From positions 620,001 to 684,000 of the forward strand of contig NZ_CP024904.1 in assembly GCF_003330765.1 (NCBI RefSeq): a stretch of 64,000 nucleotides of DNA, read 5' to 3'. This document shows positions 51,743 through 61,096 of this stretch, piece after piece. This stretch comes from Burkholderia pyrrocinia. GTDB lineage: Bacteria; Pseudomonadota; Gammaproteobacteria; Burkholderiales; Burkholderiaceae. Each line of letters starts with the position of its first letter. Within the stretch, counting starts at the first letter, position 1. The position numbers and the translations under genes are program-made. The notes below the pieces were generated by a model that was given only the letters and a program-made list of their open reading frames with translations, had not been told where the DNA came from and did not search any database.

Positions 51743-53233
51743 TCACGCCCACGGCCCTGCCGCCAGCAGCGGTTGCGCGGACGCTGCCGGCGTCGGCGGC
51801 AGCATCCGCGCAACCGCGCGTTCCTCGCCGACGAAGGACACGCATCGGGCATGGATGCGACTGGCTTCGCCCGACTCCGCCAGCTTCTCGAGCGCATACG
51901 CGCGCACGACCTCGAGCAGCGAATAGCACTTCGACAGCCCGGCCGAATGAACGACCAGCAGCGATTTCGACGCAAGACTGACCAGACAGTCGAGCACCCG
52001 GGCGGCGCCCAGTTCGTCGCAGGCTGCCAGCGCGCACGCCGCGTCGAGCCGGAACGCATCCGGAAACACCGCGAGGCGGCACAGCACGGTGCGCTCCGCA
52101 TCGTCGAGCAGCCGATAGCCCCACTCGATCGTGGCCCTGAGGGTCTGCTGGCGCGGATGGGCTGTCCGCAGACCGCCGGACAACGACAGCACGGACTTGT
52201 CGAGATCGGCTGCCAACCCCTGGATCCCGAGCGACGCGACGCGGGCCGCGCCGAGTTCGAGCGCGAGCGGCAGGCCGCTCAGGCGCCGGCAGAGGGTCGC
52301 GATCGCGTCCAGCGTCTTCGCATCGGCGGGAAGGTCGGTGCCCATCGCACGCGAGCGTGCCAGAAACATGCGGACGGCGCCGCATGCGACGATCTCGCCT
52401 TCGCTCGCGCCGGCCGGCGGCACGGGCAGCGGCCCGACGCGATAGACGCGCTCGCCAGCGACACGCAGCGGTTCGCGGCTGGTCACGACGAGTATCGCGC
52501 CGGCATTCTCCGCCGTGATCGCTTCGCAGAGGTCCGCCAGCTTGTCGACATGCTGCTCGGCGTTGTCGAGCAACAGCATGACGCGCTGCCTGCCGATCGC
52601 GCGCACGACATCGGCAGGCCCTGCGGCCGGGCCGCCCGACAGGTCGAGCGCGTCCAGCACCGCGGACTCCAGCGTCGCGCCGCCCTGCCAGCCGGCGAGA
52701 TCGATCCGGACCATCTCGATGCCGCGCACCGCCGACCAGGCCATGGCGACCTCCAGCGCGAGATGCGTCTTGCCGACACCGCCGGGGCCGACCAGCGTGA
52801 CGAGCGCCTCACGCTCGAGCAGCGCGCGCAGTTCGGCCGCTTCCTGCTCGCGGCCGATCAGCGGACACTTGCGCGGTGCGGCGCCCGCCCGGGCGCCGCG
52901 CACCGGCTCGCTCCCGTCCGGCTGGCCGCTGGCGCCGGCCAGGTCGGCCGGCGGCGCGAGCCGGTATCCGCGGCCCGATTCGGTCCGTATCCACCCGTGT
53001 TTGCCGCCGAACAACTTGCGCAGCGTCGAGATGTGCACTTGGATGTTGTTCTCGACCACGATCGTGTTCGGCCACACGGCTTGCATGATCTCGTCCTTCG
53101 ACACGAGCCTGCCGGCCGCCTTCACCAGCAGCTCGAGAATCTCGAATGCCCGGGCGCCGATATACCGGGGCTGCCCGTCGACGCAGACTTCGCGGCACTC
53201 AAGGGAAACCGTCAACCGCCCGAACGTATACAT
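51743..53233 (-). CDS. Winged-helix/NTPase transcriptional regulator, copy 2
   Basis: A 496-aa regulator like that at 44513. The winged helix is GARAFEILELLVKAAGRLVSKDEIMQAVWPNTIVVENNIQVHISTLRK with GRGYRLAP (residues about 20-95). Walker A is VGPGGVGKTHLALEVA, Walker B MLLLDNAEQHVDKL and sensor ILVVTSREPLRV. After SLLEVVRAYALEKLAESGEASRIH the protein ends, earlier than copy 1. It starts at 53233 (MYTFGRL), divergent from the giant kinase gene. It may be the DNA-binding output of this signalling island. Confidence 0.82.
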   Translation of the reverse strand: MYTFGRLTVSLECREVCVDGQPRYIGARAFEILELLVKAAGRLVSKDEIMQAVWPNTIVVENNIQVHISTLRKLFGGKHGWIRTESGRGYRLAPPADLAGASGQPDGSEPVRGARAGAAPRKCPLIGREQEAAELRALLEREALVTLVGPGGVGKTHLALEVAMAWSAVRGIEMVRIDLAGWQGGATLESAVLDALDLSGGPAAGPADVVRAIGRQRVMLLLDNAEQHVDKLADLCEAITAENAGAILVVTSREPLRVAGERVYRVGPLPVPPAGASEGEIVACGAVRMFLARSRAMGTDLPADAKTLDAIATLCRRLSGLPLALELGAARVASLGIQGLAADLDKSVLSLSGGLRTAHPRQQTLRATIEWGYRLLDDAERTVLCRLAVFPDAFRLDAACALAACDELGAARVLDCLVSLASKSLLVVHSAGLSKCYSLLEVVRAYALEKLAESGEASRIHARCVSFVGEERAVARMLPPTPAASAQPLLAAGPWA

Positions 53234-53589
53234 GATCCGCACTCGCTTATGCTGCTCCGCACCTTGCGCCGCCTCGCGAGACGACGCCCTCTGGTTCGCC
53301 CGCCCGGCTGCATCGATGCGTGTCGGAAGGCTTGTACCCATCGTATGGCGCGGCTCGCGCGCCGACCATTATCTATAGGTTTAGTCGGGTACCGGCCGGC
53401 CCGGTCGTCGGGAACGGCGCGGCGGGTGCTGCAGAGTTCGTCAGGCTGGCGGACAATGCGCCAGCCGCCGCCCGAACGTGCGCCATCCAGCCCGGCCGAT
53501 TCCGTTTTACGAGCCGCTTTCCCCCTGCTCCACCCAGCCTGCCCCCCACCGTGAACCAACCCTTGCGCGACCCGAACGACACGAATCGA
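53234..53589. other. Divergent region between regulator copy 2 and giant kinase gene
   Basis: A 356-bp gap with no recognisable operator. The kinase frame is open through most of it, so a GTG start at 53551 or a longer protein is possible; no good ribosome-binding site was found for any choice. Confidence 0.4.
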
Positions 53590-56500
53590 ATGGATGCCGA
53601 CTGGCTGGCGCGCGCCCGCCTGTCGAATGCAGTCCGCTCAGGGGACGTGCTGTGGTTCGACCTGACCGACGCCGCGACGGGGCGCGTGTGGTCCGCGTGC
53701 CAGACCGGGTGGGAATCCGACCAGCGCTGCCGGCAATTCGAGCACGTATACGCATTGAACGAAGTCCTGGAACCGGCGTGGGCGCTCATGCCGGTTGCAC
53801 TGATCCGCGCCGCGGACGGCCCGGTGCTCGTCCATCCTCGCCTGGACGTGCGTGCGTTCGACACGCTGGCGGACGAGCGGCTGCCGCTCGACGTCTTGCT
53901 CGACACAGCGATCCATGCCGTGCGCACGCTCGGGGAGCTTCATCGGCGCGGCTGGCTGCACGGCGATCTGCAACCGGCCAGTTTCGTCGTCGCACCGGAC
54001 GGCACGGTCATGCTTCGCTCGTTCGCCCATGCGCGGGACCGTGGGACGGAAAAAGCCGCAGCGAATACGATGCGCGCGGATTTCGCGGCCTACGCGGCGC
54101 CCGAAGTATCCGAAGGCGCACGCGTCGACGAGCGCTCCGACCTGTACGCGTTCGGCATCACGCTGTTCCGCCTGCTGACGGGTGCGATGCCTTACAAGGC
54201 CACGTCGACGTCCGAATGGGTCCACGCGCACGTCGCCATGCAGCCGTCGCCGGCCACGACCTTTCGCGACGACCTGCCTGCCATCCTGAGCGACCTGATC
54301 CTCAAGCTGATCGCCAAGGAACCCGCGGATCGCTACCCGTCCTGCGAAACGGTGCAGCACGATCTCGAACGTATCCTGCGCGACTGGCTGGCAGCAGGCC
54401 GCGTCGAGCCGTTCGCGCTCGGCGGCAGCGATCCGCTGGCCGGTTTGCACGCGCCCGACCGGCTGGTCGGCCGTGAAGCCGAATCCCGCCGGCTCGAGGA
54501 GGTGCTGGCAGCCGTATCGCGAACCGGCGCGACCGCCATCGTGCTGATCGACGGGCCGGCCGGCGTCGGCAAGACCGCGCTGGCGGAGAACTTCATGCGC
54601 CATGCGCGAGCGGCGTCGCGCACGGCCTGGTGCACGTCGGCGAAGGTCGATCAGTTCCAGCCCGCACGGCCCTACGCGCCCGTGCTGCAGGCATTGCGCA
54701 CGCTGTTCGGCAGCGCGCTGGCCAGGCGCAACGACGAAATCGCGGCGATCGCCGCACGGCTGCGCGACTGCTTGGGAAGTCAGGCCAATCTCCTATCCGC
54801 CATCTTTCCGGAAATTGCGTGGCTGCTCGATGTCGAGCCCGTCGCATTCGACCATACCGGTGCGATTCCGGAATTTCATCTATGCCAGATCGTCGTGAAT
54901 GCCTTCCGTGCGTTCGCGGCGCCGGCCGAACCGCTTGTCATGGTGCTGGACGACATCCAGTGGGCCGACGACGCGACGCTCGCGTTTCTCGCGGCGGTCG
55001 CGGTCGATCCGCCGGCCAATTTCTGCATCGTGGCCGGTTATCGAAGCGGGCCGCAGCACGACCACCCGCCGGCGTTCCGCCGCTTCCTGCCGCAGCTCGA
55101 CGCCACGCGCCTGTCGGCGCTTACGCTGACGCCGCTCGACGCACCCGACGTTACGCGCATGCTGGCCGGCCTGCTCGGGGAGGCGCCGGCCCGGCTGTCC
55201 GGGCTCGGCGACATCGTTCACCGCAGGACGGGTGGCAATCCGTTCTACATCCAGCAGTTGCTGCGCACGCTGATCGACGAGCGGCTCCTTGACTACGACC
55301 CGATGCGGCAAACGTGGCAGTGGCATTCGTCAGACATCGACGCGCACCACCTGACCGAGAATGTCGTGAGCCTGCTCGCGATCCGGATGCAGCGGCTGCC
55401 GCATGAATCGAGAACGCTGCTGTCGCTGCTGGCTTGTATCGGCACCGATGCCGACGACGCGCTGTTGTGCGCCGCCGCCGGCAAGACGTGGGCCGAACTC
55501 CGCTTCTGGCTGGACCCCGCGCGCCAGGCGGGCCTCGTGTCGCTCTCCGGAAACCGCTGGCGCTTCGTTCACGACCGCATCCTCGAGGCCGTCCACGTGC
55601 TCGCCGGGCGGGCGGAGCGCGCGCAGTGCCACGCCCGGATCGCCGCCGCGATGCTCGTGCGCGCGGACCCGCAGTCGACCGAATCGCTGCTGGAACTTGC
55701 CGCCCAGATCGAGCACGCGAAAACCGCGCCACTCGACGGCGCGCTCGCGCTCGCGTTCGCGGATGCCCTGATCGCGGCCGCGGAGGCGGCAGCCACGGCC
55801 GCCGCGCGCGATCGCGCGTTGTCGTTTCTCGTGTCCGCGCAATCGCTGCTCGGCCCGCACGCATGGTCGCAACACTACGGTCTCGCGAGCCGGATCGGCA
55901 TCCTGCGCAGCGGCCTGCTGCTCGCGATCGGCGAAACCGCGCAGGCATCCGACGCGATCGACGCGCTCATGGCGCGGGCGCGCACGCCGGCCGATCTCGC
56001 CGAGGCCCACCGGCTGAAGGCCGCGCAGCTCACGGTGGAGTCGCGCTACCGACAGGCCGTCGACGTCGCGCTGGCCGGGCTGGCGCTGCTCGGCGTGCAA
56101 CTGCCCGCCGAGCCGGTCGAGGCCGATCTCGCGGCGGCTTGCGACGCCGTGCGCGATGCGCTCGATGGCCGCGCCATCCGCGAACTGGCCGACCTGCCCG
56201 TCATGACCGACACGCGCGTCGAAGCGACGATGGCGCTGCTGACCGCACTCGAAGCCGCAATGTTCTATCCGAGCGGCGGGCTGATGTTGCTGCATTTCGC
56301 GACGATGGTCCGGCTGACCCTGCGCCACGGCGTCACCGCCGCGTCGGTGCAGGGGCTCGCGTGGTACGGCGTCAGCATTGCCGAGCATCACGACGCGTAT
56401 GAAGACGGCCTCGAATTCGCGAAGGTCGCGCTCGCGCTGGTCAATCGCCACGGCTTCGAGCGCTACCGCTCCGCGACGCTGGTCGCGCTCGACCAGGTGA

Positions 56501-58674
56501 GTGTCTGGACCCAGCCGCTGTCGTACGCACTCGACCGCGCGCGCGATGCGAAAGCGGCGGGCAATGCGAGCGCCGAGCTGCGCTGGATGTGCTATAGCTG
56601 CAACCACATCGTCAGCAACCTGCTCTCGATGGGCGAAGCGCTGCCGGCGATCCGCGACGAGATCGATCCGCTGCTGCAGATCGCGCGCGGCGCGCGTTAC
56701 GACGACATCGTCGACCTCGTGTCCACCCAGTCGGAATTCGTCGACGCGCTGCAACTCGGCTACGACCGGCCGGTCGGCACCTGGCGTGCTCGTGCGTCGA
56801 CGAAGACGCCGATGTCGGTCCTGCAGTTCTGGACCGACGTGCTCGCCGGCCAGGCGGCCTTCATCTTCGGCGACGCAGACGCGGCGCATGCGTCGCTCGA
56901 TGCAGCCGCCTCGAGCGCGTGGTCGACGCCCGCGCACATCATGCTGTCCGACTTCCACCTGTTCGGCGTGCTGGCCGGCATCGCGAGCGACCGCGGCATC
57001 ACGTCGCCCGATCGGCTGCTCGAGCGATATGCGCCGCAACGCGCCCGCTTCGCCGCCTGGAGCGAACGCAATCCGGCGACGTTCCGCAACAAGCTCGCAC
57101 TGATCGACGCCGAATTCGCGCGCGTGCGCGGCGAACATATGGTCGCGATGCAGCAGTACGATATCTCGGCCAGCCTCGCGGCGGAACGCGGTTTCGTGCA
57201 CGAACAGGCGCTCGCGCACGAACTGGCCGCGCGTCACGCCACGTCGCACGGGCTCACCGGCCCCGCACGCCATCAGTTGCGGCTCGCCCATGCGTGCTAC
57301 CGGCGCTGGGGCGCGGCCGGCAAGACGCAGGCGATGGAAGCGCAACACCCGTTCCTCGTGATGGAGCCGTCACCGGGCGGCCCGGCCATGCCCGCGCGCG
57401 AAGATCTCGATTTCGCGCTCGCGATGCGCGCGGCCCACTCCCTGTCCGAGGAAATCGTGCTGGAGCGCCTGATCCAGACGCTGATGCGCAACATGATCGT
57501 GTATGCCGGCGCGGGCTACGGCCTGCTGCTGCTCGCCCGGCACGACCGGCTGACGATCGAGGCAGCCGCGCGGACCGTCGGCAGCGACGTGATCGTCGAT
57601 ATTGCCCGCAGCGAACCCACCGAGCTGAATGTTCCGCTGTCGATCCTGAACACCGTCGCCCGGACCCGCAAGCCGGTCGTGCTCGCGAACGCGCAGCGCG
57701 AAGGCGTTCCCGACCACGTCGACAGCCTGCGCGCACACCCGACGCGCTCGCTGTTCTGCCTGCCGCTGTTGAAGCAGGGTGCGCTGATCGGCGTGCTGTA
57801 TCTCGAGAATGCGCTGAGCAACGGCGTGTTTTCGCCGCGGCGCATCGCGATGCTGGAAGTACTCGCGCCGCAGGCGGCCAATGCGCTGGAATCCGCCCGG
57901 CTTTACGCGGAACTGATCGACGAGAACACACGCCGGCTCGAGACCGAGGCCGCGCTGCGGCATGCACGGACCGAGCTCGCGCGCACCGCGCACATGACGG
58001 TGATGGGCGAACTGGCCGCGTCGATCGCGCACGAGATCAATCAGCCGCTGACGAGCATCGTGTCGAGCGTCGGCGCCTGCATGCGCTGGCTGCGCGGCAT
58101 GCAACCCGATCTCGGCGAAGCGCTCGCGAGCCTCGAAGACATCCGTGCGTCCGGCGTGCGTGCGGCCGACATCGTCCGCGCGTTGCGATCGCTCGCACGC
58201 CAGGCACCGCCCGCGCTGGCGCCGCTCGCGATCGACGACCTGATTCGCGACATGCTGCATCTCACCGCGACCGAAATCGACGCGAAGCAGGTCGCGCTGT
58301 GCGTCGACCTGCATTGCAACGGCATCCGCGTGATGGCGGATCGCACCCAGATCCAGCAGGTGATCCTGAACCTGGTCACCAACGCGCTCGACGCGATGGA
58401 CGGACTGGCCACGTCGCGCGAACTCGAAATCGCGTCGCAGGTCGGCGACGGCTACGCGGTCGTCTGCATTGCCGACCGCGGCGCCGGCATCGATGCCGAC
58501 ATCGCGAACCAGATCTTCGATCCGTTCTTCACGACGAAATCGCACGGCATGGGGATGGGCCTGGCGATCTGCCGCTCGATCGTCGAAGCGCATGGCGGCA
58601 CGCTCGAAGCCGCACCACGCGAAACGAGCGGGACCGTCCTGACGTTCCGGCTGCCGGTGTCGACGACGCGCTGA
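53590..58674 (+). CDS. Giant kinase-like/AAA-type ATPase/GAF/histidine kinase sensor
   Basis: A protein of about 1694 aa. Residues about 1-270 are a Ser/Thr-kinase-like fold with HGDLQPASF in place of HRDxKxxN and SDLYAFGITLFRLLTGAMPY; the DFG motif is not intact (LRSFAHA), so it may be a pseudokinase. Residues about 290-640 are an ATPase: GPAGVGKTAL (Walker A, about 322) and MVLDDIQWADD (Walker B, about 450). A long helical repeat region follows. A GAF-type domain is at about 1280-1430 (RSLFCLPLLKQGALIGVLYLEN). A histidine kinase ends the protein: SIAHEINQPLTS with the phospho-His near 1479, N-box NLVTNALDAMD and GMGMGLAI. Adjacent receiver genes are the probable partners. The start is uncertain (ATG 53590 or GTG 53551). 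Confidence 0.85.
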   Translation: MDADWLARARLSNAVRSGDVLWFDLTDAATGRVWSACQTGWESDQRCRQFEHVYALNEVLEPAWALMPVALIRAADGPVLVHPRLDVRAFDTLADERLPLDVLLDTAIHAVRTLGELHRRGWLHGDLQPASFVVAPDGTVMLRSFAHARDRGTEKAAANTMRADFAAYAAPEVSEGARVDERSDLYAFGITLFRLLTGAMPYKATSTSEWVHAHVAMQPSPATTFRDDLPAILSDLILKLIAKEPADRYPSCETVQHDLERILRDWLAAGRVEPFALGGSDPLAGLHAPDRLVGREAESRRLEEVLAAVSRTGATAIVLIDGPAGVGKTALAENFMRHARAASRTAWCTSAKVDQFQPARPYAPVLQALRTLFGSALARRNDEIAAIAARLRDCLGSQANLLSAIFPEIAWLLDVEPVAFDHTGAIPEFHLCQIVVNAFRAFAAPAEPLVMVLDDIQWADDATLAFLAAVAVDPPANFCIVAGYRSGPQHDHPPAFRRFLPQLDATRLSALTLTPLDAPDVTRMLAGLLGEAPARLSGLGDIVHRRTGGNPFYIQQLLRTLIDERLLDYDPMRQTWQWHSSDIDAHHLTENVVSLLAIRMQRLPHESRTLLSLLACIGTDADDALLCAAAGKTWAELRFWLDPARQAGLVSLSGNRWRFVHDRILEAVHVLAGRAERAQCHARIAAAMLVRADPQSTESLLELAAQIEHAKTAPLDGALALAFADALIAAAEAAATAAARDRALSFLVSAQSLLGPHAWSQHYGLASRIGILRSGLLLAIGETAQASDAIDALMARARTPADLAEAHRLKAAQLTVESRYRQAVDVALAGLALLGVQLPAEPVEADLAAACDAVRDALDGRAIRELADLPVMTDTRVEATMALLTALEAAMFYPSGGLMLLHFATMVRLTLRHGVTAASVQGLAWYGVSIAEHHDAYEDGLEFAKVALALVNRHGFERYRSATLVALDQVSVWTQPLSYALDRARDAKAAGNASAELRWMCYSCNHIVSNLLSMGEALPAIRDEIDPLLQIARGARYDDIVDLVSTQSEFVDALQLGYDRPVGTWRARASTKTPMSVLQFWTDVLAGQAAFIFGDADAAHASLDAAASSAWSTPAHIMLSDFHLFGVLAGIASDRGITSPDRLLERYAPQRARFAAWSERNPATFRNKLALIDAEFARVRGEHMVAMQQYDISASLAAERGFVHEQALAHELAARHATSHGLTGPARHQLRLAHACYRRWGAAGKTQAMEAQHPFLVMEPSPGGPAMPAREDLDFALAMRAAHSLSEEIVLERLIQTLMRNMIVYAGAGYGLLLLARHDRLTIEAAARTVGSDVIVDIARSEPTELNVPLSILNTVARTRKPVVLANAQREGVPDHVDSLRAHPTRSLFCLPLLKQGALIGVLYLENALSNGVFSPRRIAMLEVLAPQAANALESARLYAELIDENTRRLETEAALRHARTELARTAHMTVMGELAASIAHEINQPLTSIVSSVGACMRWLRGMQPDLGEALASLEDIRASGVRAADIVRALRSLARQAPPALAPLAIDDLIRDMLHLTATEIDAKQVALCVDLHCNGIRVMADRTQIQQVILNLVTNALDAMDGLATSRELEIASQVGDGYAVVCIADRGAGIDADIANQIFDPFFTTKSHGMGMGLAICRSIVEAHGGTLEAAPRETSGTVLTFRLPVSTTR

Positions 58675-58717
58675 CGCATGGGGCGAGCGCGCGGCGGAAT
58701 CCGCGTCTCGCCGCGGC

Positions 58718-59989
58718 TCAGGTGCCGCTCGGCCGACGCGCGTCTTCGCCCAGGAACCGGTGCACGAACGTTACGGCCATCGCCCCTTCACCGACCGCCG
58801 ACGCCACCCGCTTGACCGAACCCGACCGGACGTCGCCCGCCGCGAACGACCCGGGCACGCTCGTTTCCAGATAGTAGGGTCGGCGCTCGAGCGGCCACAC
58901 ACGCTCGAATGCCGGGCAGTCGTACAGATCGCTGCCCGTCACCAGATAACCACCCGGATTGCGAATGATGTTCGTGTCGCGGGCCCATTCGGTGTTCGGC
59001 GCGCCGCCGATGCAGACGAACAAGTGCGTGGCCGGCAGTACGTCGCGCGCGCCGTCCTCCGAGCGCAGCACGATCGCTTCGAGCCGGCCGTCGCCATGCA
59101 GCGCGTCGACGGTCGAGCCGTACCGGACCGTCACGTTGGGCGCGCGCTCGATCCGGTCGACCAGGTAGCGCGACAGCGTCGCCGCCAGCGACGCGCCCCT
59201 GACGATCATCGTGACTTCGCGCGCGTGCCGCGCGAAGTTCATTGCGGCCTGACCCGCCGAATTGCCGCCGCCGACGATGAACACGTGCTTGCCTTCGCAC
59301 ATCGGCGCTTCGCTCGACCCCGCGCCATAGAACAGGCCGGCGTTGAGAAACTTCTGTTCGTCGGGCAGGTCGAGACTACGGTATTCGATCCCGGTCGCGC
59401 AGATGTTCGAGCGCGCGGTCAGGATCGAGCCGTCGGCCAGGTCGACGCGAATCTTTCCGTCGACGAACGTCGCGTGCACGCCCTCGCGCATCATCAGCAG
59501 CTCGACGCCAAACTTCACGGCTTGCTGGCGCGCCCGTTCGGCCAGCTCGGCGCCCGGAACGCCCTCCGGAAACCCCATGTAATTCTCGATCAGCGAACTC
59601 GTTCCCGCCTGCCCGCCGATGGCATCGCGTTCGATCACGACGGCCCGCAGCCCCTCCGACGCCGCGTAGACGGCTGCCGACAGGCCGGCCGGACCCGCAC
59701 CATAAATCGATACGTCGTACTCGACGAAGCGCGGCCGGGCGACCCAGCCGAGCTTGGCGGCAATCTCCGGCAGCGTCGGCTGGTAAATGCACGAACCGTC
59801 CGGAAAGACGACAACCGGCAGCCGGATGTCGCGCAGCGGCGCGATACCCAGCTCGCGCACGCAATCGGTGTCGGACGTCAGCTCGCACCATTCGTACTCG
59901 ACCACGCCGCGCTTCAGGAAGTCGCGGATTGCGTAGGCCTCCTTGCTGTTTGGCAAACCGATTACCTTGACATGCTGCGACTGAGTCAT
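58718..59989 (-). CDS. Thioredoxin-reductase-like flavoprotein lacking CxxC
   Basis: A 423-aa FAD/NAD(P)H flavoprotein. Residues 1-90 look like a small glutaredoxin/thioredoxin-like domain (VKVIGLPNSKEAYAIRDFLKRG... and RLPVVVFPDGSCIYQP), but the Cys pair is replaced by NSKE. The reductase core has SIYGAGPAGLSAAVYAASEGL, GGQAG, VFIVGGGNSAGQAAMNFA and SFAAGDVRSGSVKR. The redox-active CATC of true thioredoxin reductase is missing; the equivalent loop reads GAGSSEAPMC. So it likely passes electrons to another partner. The start at 59989 has a GGGAGG site. It is divergent from the UBP zinc-finger gene. Confidence 0.85.
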   Translation of the reverse strand: MTQSQHVKVIGLPNSKEAYAIRDFLKRGVVEYEWCELTSDTDCVRELGIAPLRDIRLPVVVFPDGSCIYQPTLPEIAAKLGWVARPRFVEYDVSIYGAGPAGLSAAVYAASEGLRAVVIERDAIGGQAGTSSLIENYMGFPEGVPGAELAERARQQAVKFGVELLMMREGVHATFVDGKIRVDLADGSILTARSNICATGIEYRSLDLPDEQKFLNAGLFYGAGSSEAPMCEGKHVFIVGGGNSAGQAAMNFARHAREVTMIVRGASLAATLSRYLVDRIERAPNVTVRYGSTVDALHGDGRLEAIVLRSEDGARDVLPATHLFVCIGGAPNTEWARDTNIIRNPGGYLVTGSDLYDCPAFERVWPLERRPYYLETSVPGSFAAGDVRSGSVKRVASAVGEGAMAVTFVHRFLGEDARRPSGT

Positions 59990-60205
59990 GAGCGCCTCCC
60001 GGTGACCGCCATGTCGGATCTCGCCCGGATCTCGCGCCGGCCGCACGTGTGACTGTACGTCCTCCCTGCCCTCCGGGCCGACACGCTTAATAAGAATTAA
60101 GCGTCCGCTCGCGACACGACCGTCCACAATGAACCGTATCCAACGCTTGCAGTTTCGCGCCGGCCGCGCTGCGAGCAATCTCCGGCGCCGGCATCGGAGC
60201 GGAAG

Positions 60206-60478
60206 ATGGTCACAACCTGCACCCATCTCGGGGAAGCGCGCATTCTGACGACCGACAAGGACTACTGCGAGGAATGCGTGAAGTCCGGCAGCCAGTGGGT
60301 GCATTTGCGCCTGTGCCTGACATGCGGGCACGTCGGCTGTTGCGACTCGTCACCGAATCGCCACGCCAGCCGGCACTTTCACGAAACCAGCCACCCGCTG
60401 GCGCGGTCGATCGAACCGGGCGAGCACTGGGTCTGGTGTTATGCGGACGACGTCATGGCCGGCGAAATCGCGTCTTAA
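60206..60478 (+). CDS. UBP-type zinc-finger protein
   Basis: A 90-aa protein formed by one ZnF-UBP domain: CTHL at the N-terminus, CEECVKSGSQWVHLRLCLTCGHVGCCDSSPNRHASRHFHETSHPL with ordered Cys and His ligands, then EHWVWCYADD. In eukaryotes the fold binds the ubiquitin C-terminus. Bacterial copies have no known target and often sit beside thioredoxin-reductase-like genes, as here, so they may bind a C-terminal tail or metal for that enzyme. The ATG at 60206 has a GGAAG site. Confidence 0.88.
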   Translation: MVTTCTHLGEARILTTDKDYCEECVKSGSQWVHLRLCLTCGHVGCCDSSPNRHASRHFHETSHPLARSIEPGEHWVWCYADDVMAGEIAS

Positions 60479-60569
60479 CGCACCACGCATCGGCATCCGG
60501 CACCATTTCGGACTGCGGGTTAACACGGTTCGATCGCGGCTTCTTTTCGCCGATTTTTTCGACTATTAT

Positions 60570-60598
60570 TTATCGAACGATAACTTATCTATCGATAA
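60570..60598. promoter_or_regulatory. Tandem TTATC-N4-GATAA operator upstream of VOC/monooxygenase operon
   Basis: Two palindromes one nucleotide apart: TTATCGAACGATAA (60570-60583) and TTATCTATCGATAA (60585-60598), ending 14 nt before the VOC start codon. The placement suits a repressor. No regulator gene lies beside the operon in this window. Confidence 0.6.
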
Positions 60599-60612
60599 AC
60601 AAGAGGTTCCTC

Positions 60613-61095
60613 ATGCCTGTATCCAGACTCGCGCACTACTCGATCCGCACGCTCGATCTCGAGAAATCGTGCCGCTTCTATGAACGTGTGCTCGGCTTCA
60701 AACGCGGCTATCGCCCGCCGTTCGACTTTCCTGGCGCGTGGCTCTACAAGGGCGGCGACGAAGCCGACTACGGAACGGTCCACATCATCGGTGTCGATCC
60801 GGCCAACCCGGACGGGCTCGCGGCCTATCTCGGCGACAAGGACCTGCCCGCAGCGGGCACCGGAACCGTCGACCACATCGCGTTCCTCGCGACCGGCGTC
60901 GGAGCCATGTGGCACACGCTGCGCACCGAAAACATCGCGTGGCGCGACCGCACAGTGCCGAGCCTCGGTCTGCACCAGGTCTTCATCGAAGATCCGTCCG
61001 GCGTGACGATCGAGCTTAATTTCCCTGCCGCCGAGGTCGCCGGCCTGGCACTCCCTGACGCAGCCGCATCGGCCGGCGTCCCCCACGGAGACTGA
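60613..61095 (+). CDS. VOC-family glyoxalase/dioxygenase-like protein
   Basis: A 160-aa vicinal-oxygen-chelate protein with two beta-alpha-beta-beta-beta modules: LAHYSIRTLDLEKSCRFYERVLGFKRGYRPPF, then VDHIAFLATGVGAM... and VFIEDPSGVTIELNF. Metal positions fit His7 or 8, His near 95 (VDHIAF) and Glu in TIELNF. Substrate unknown. Start at 60613 with AAGAGG. It is one base away from the downstream flavin monooxygenase gene (61097), so both make one operon, probably for ring hydroxylation and cleavage or isomerisation of an aromatic or heterocyclic compound. Confidence 0.85.
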   Translation: MPVSRLAHYSIRTLDLEKSCRFYERVLGFKRGYRPPFDFPGAWLYKGGDEADYGTVHIIGVDPANPDGLAAYLGDKDLPAAGTGTVDHIAFLATGVGAMWHTLRTENIAWRDRTVPSLGLHQVFIEDPSGVTIELNFPAAEVAGLALPDAAASAGVPHGD

Positions 61096-61096
61096 C

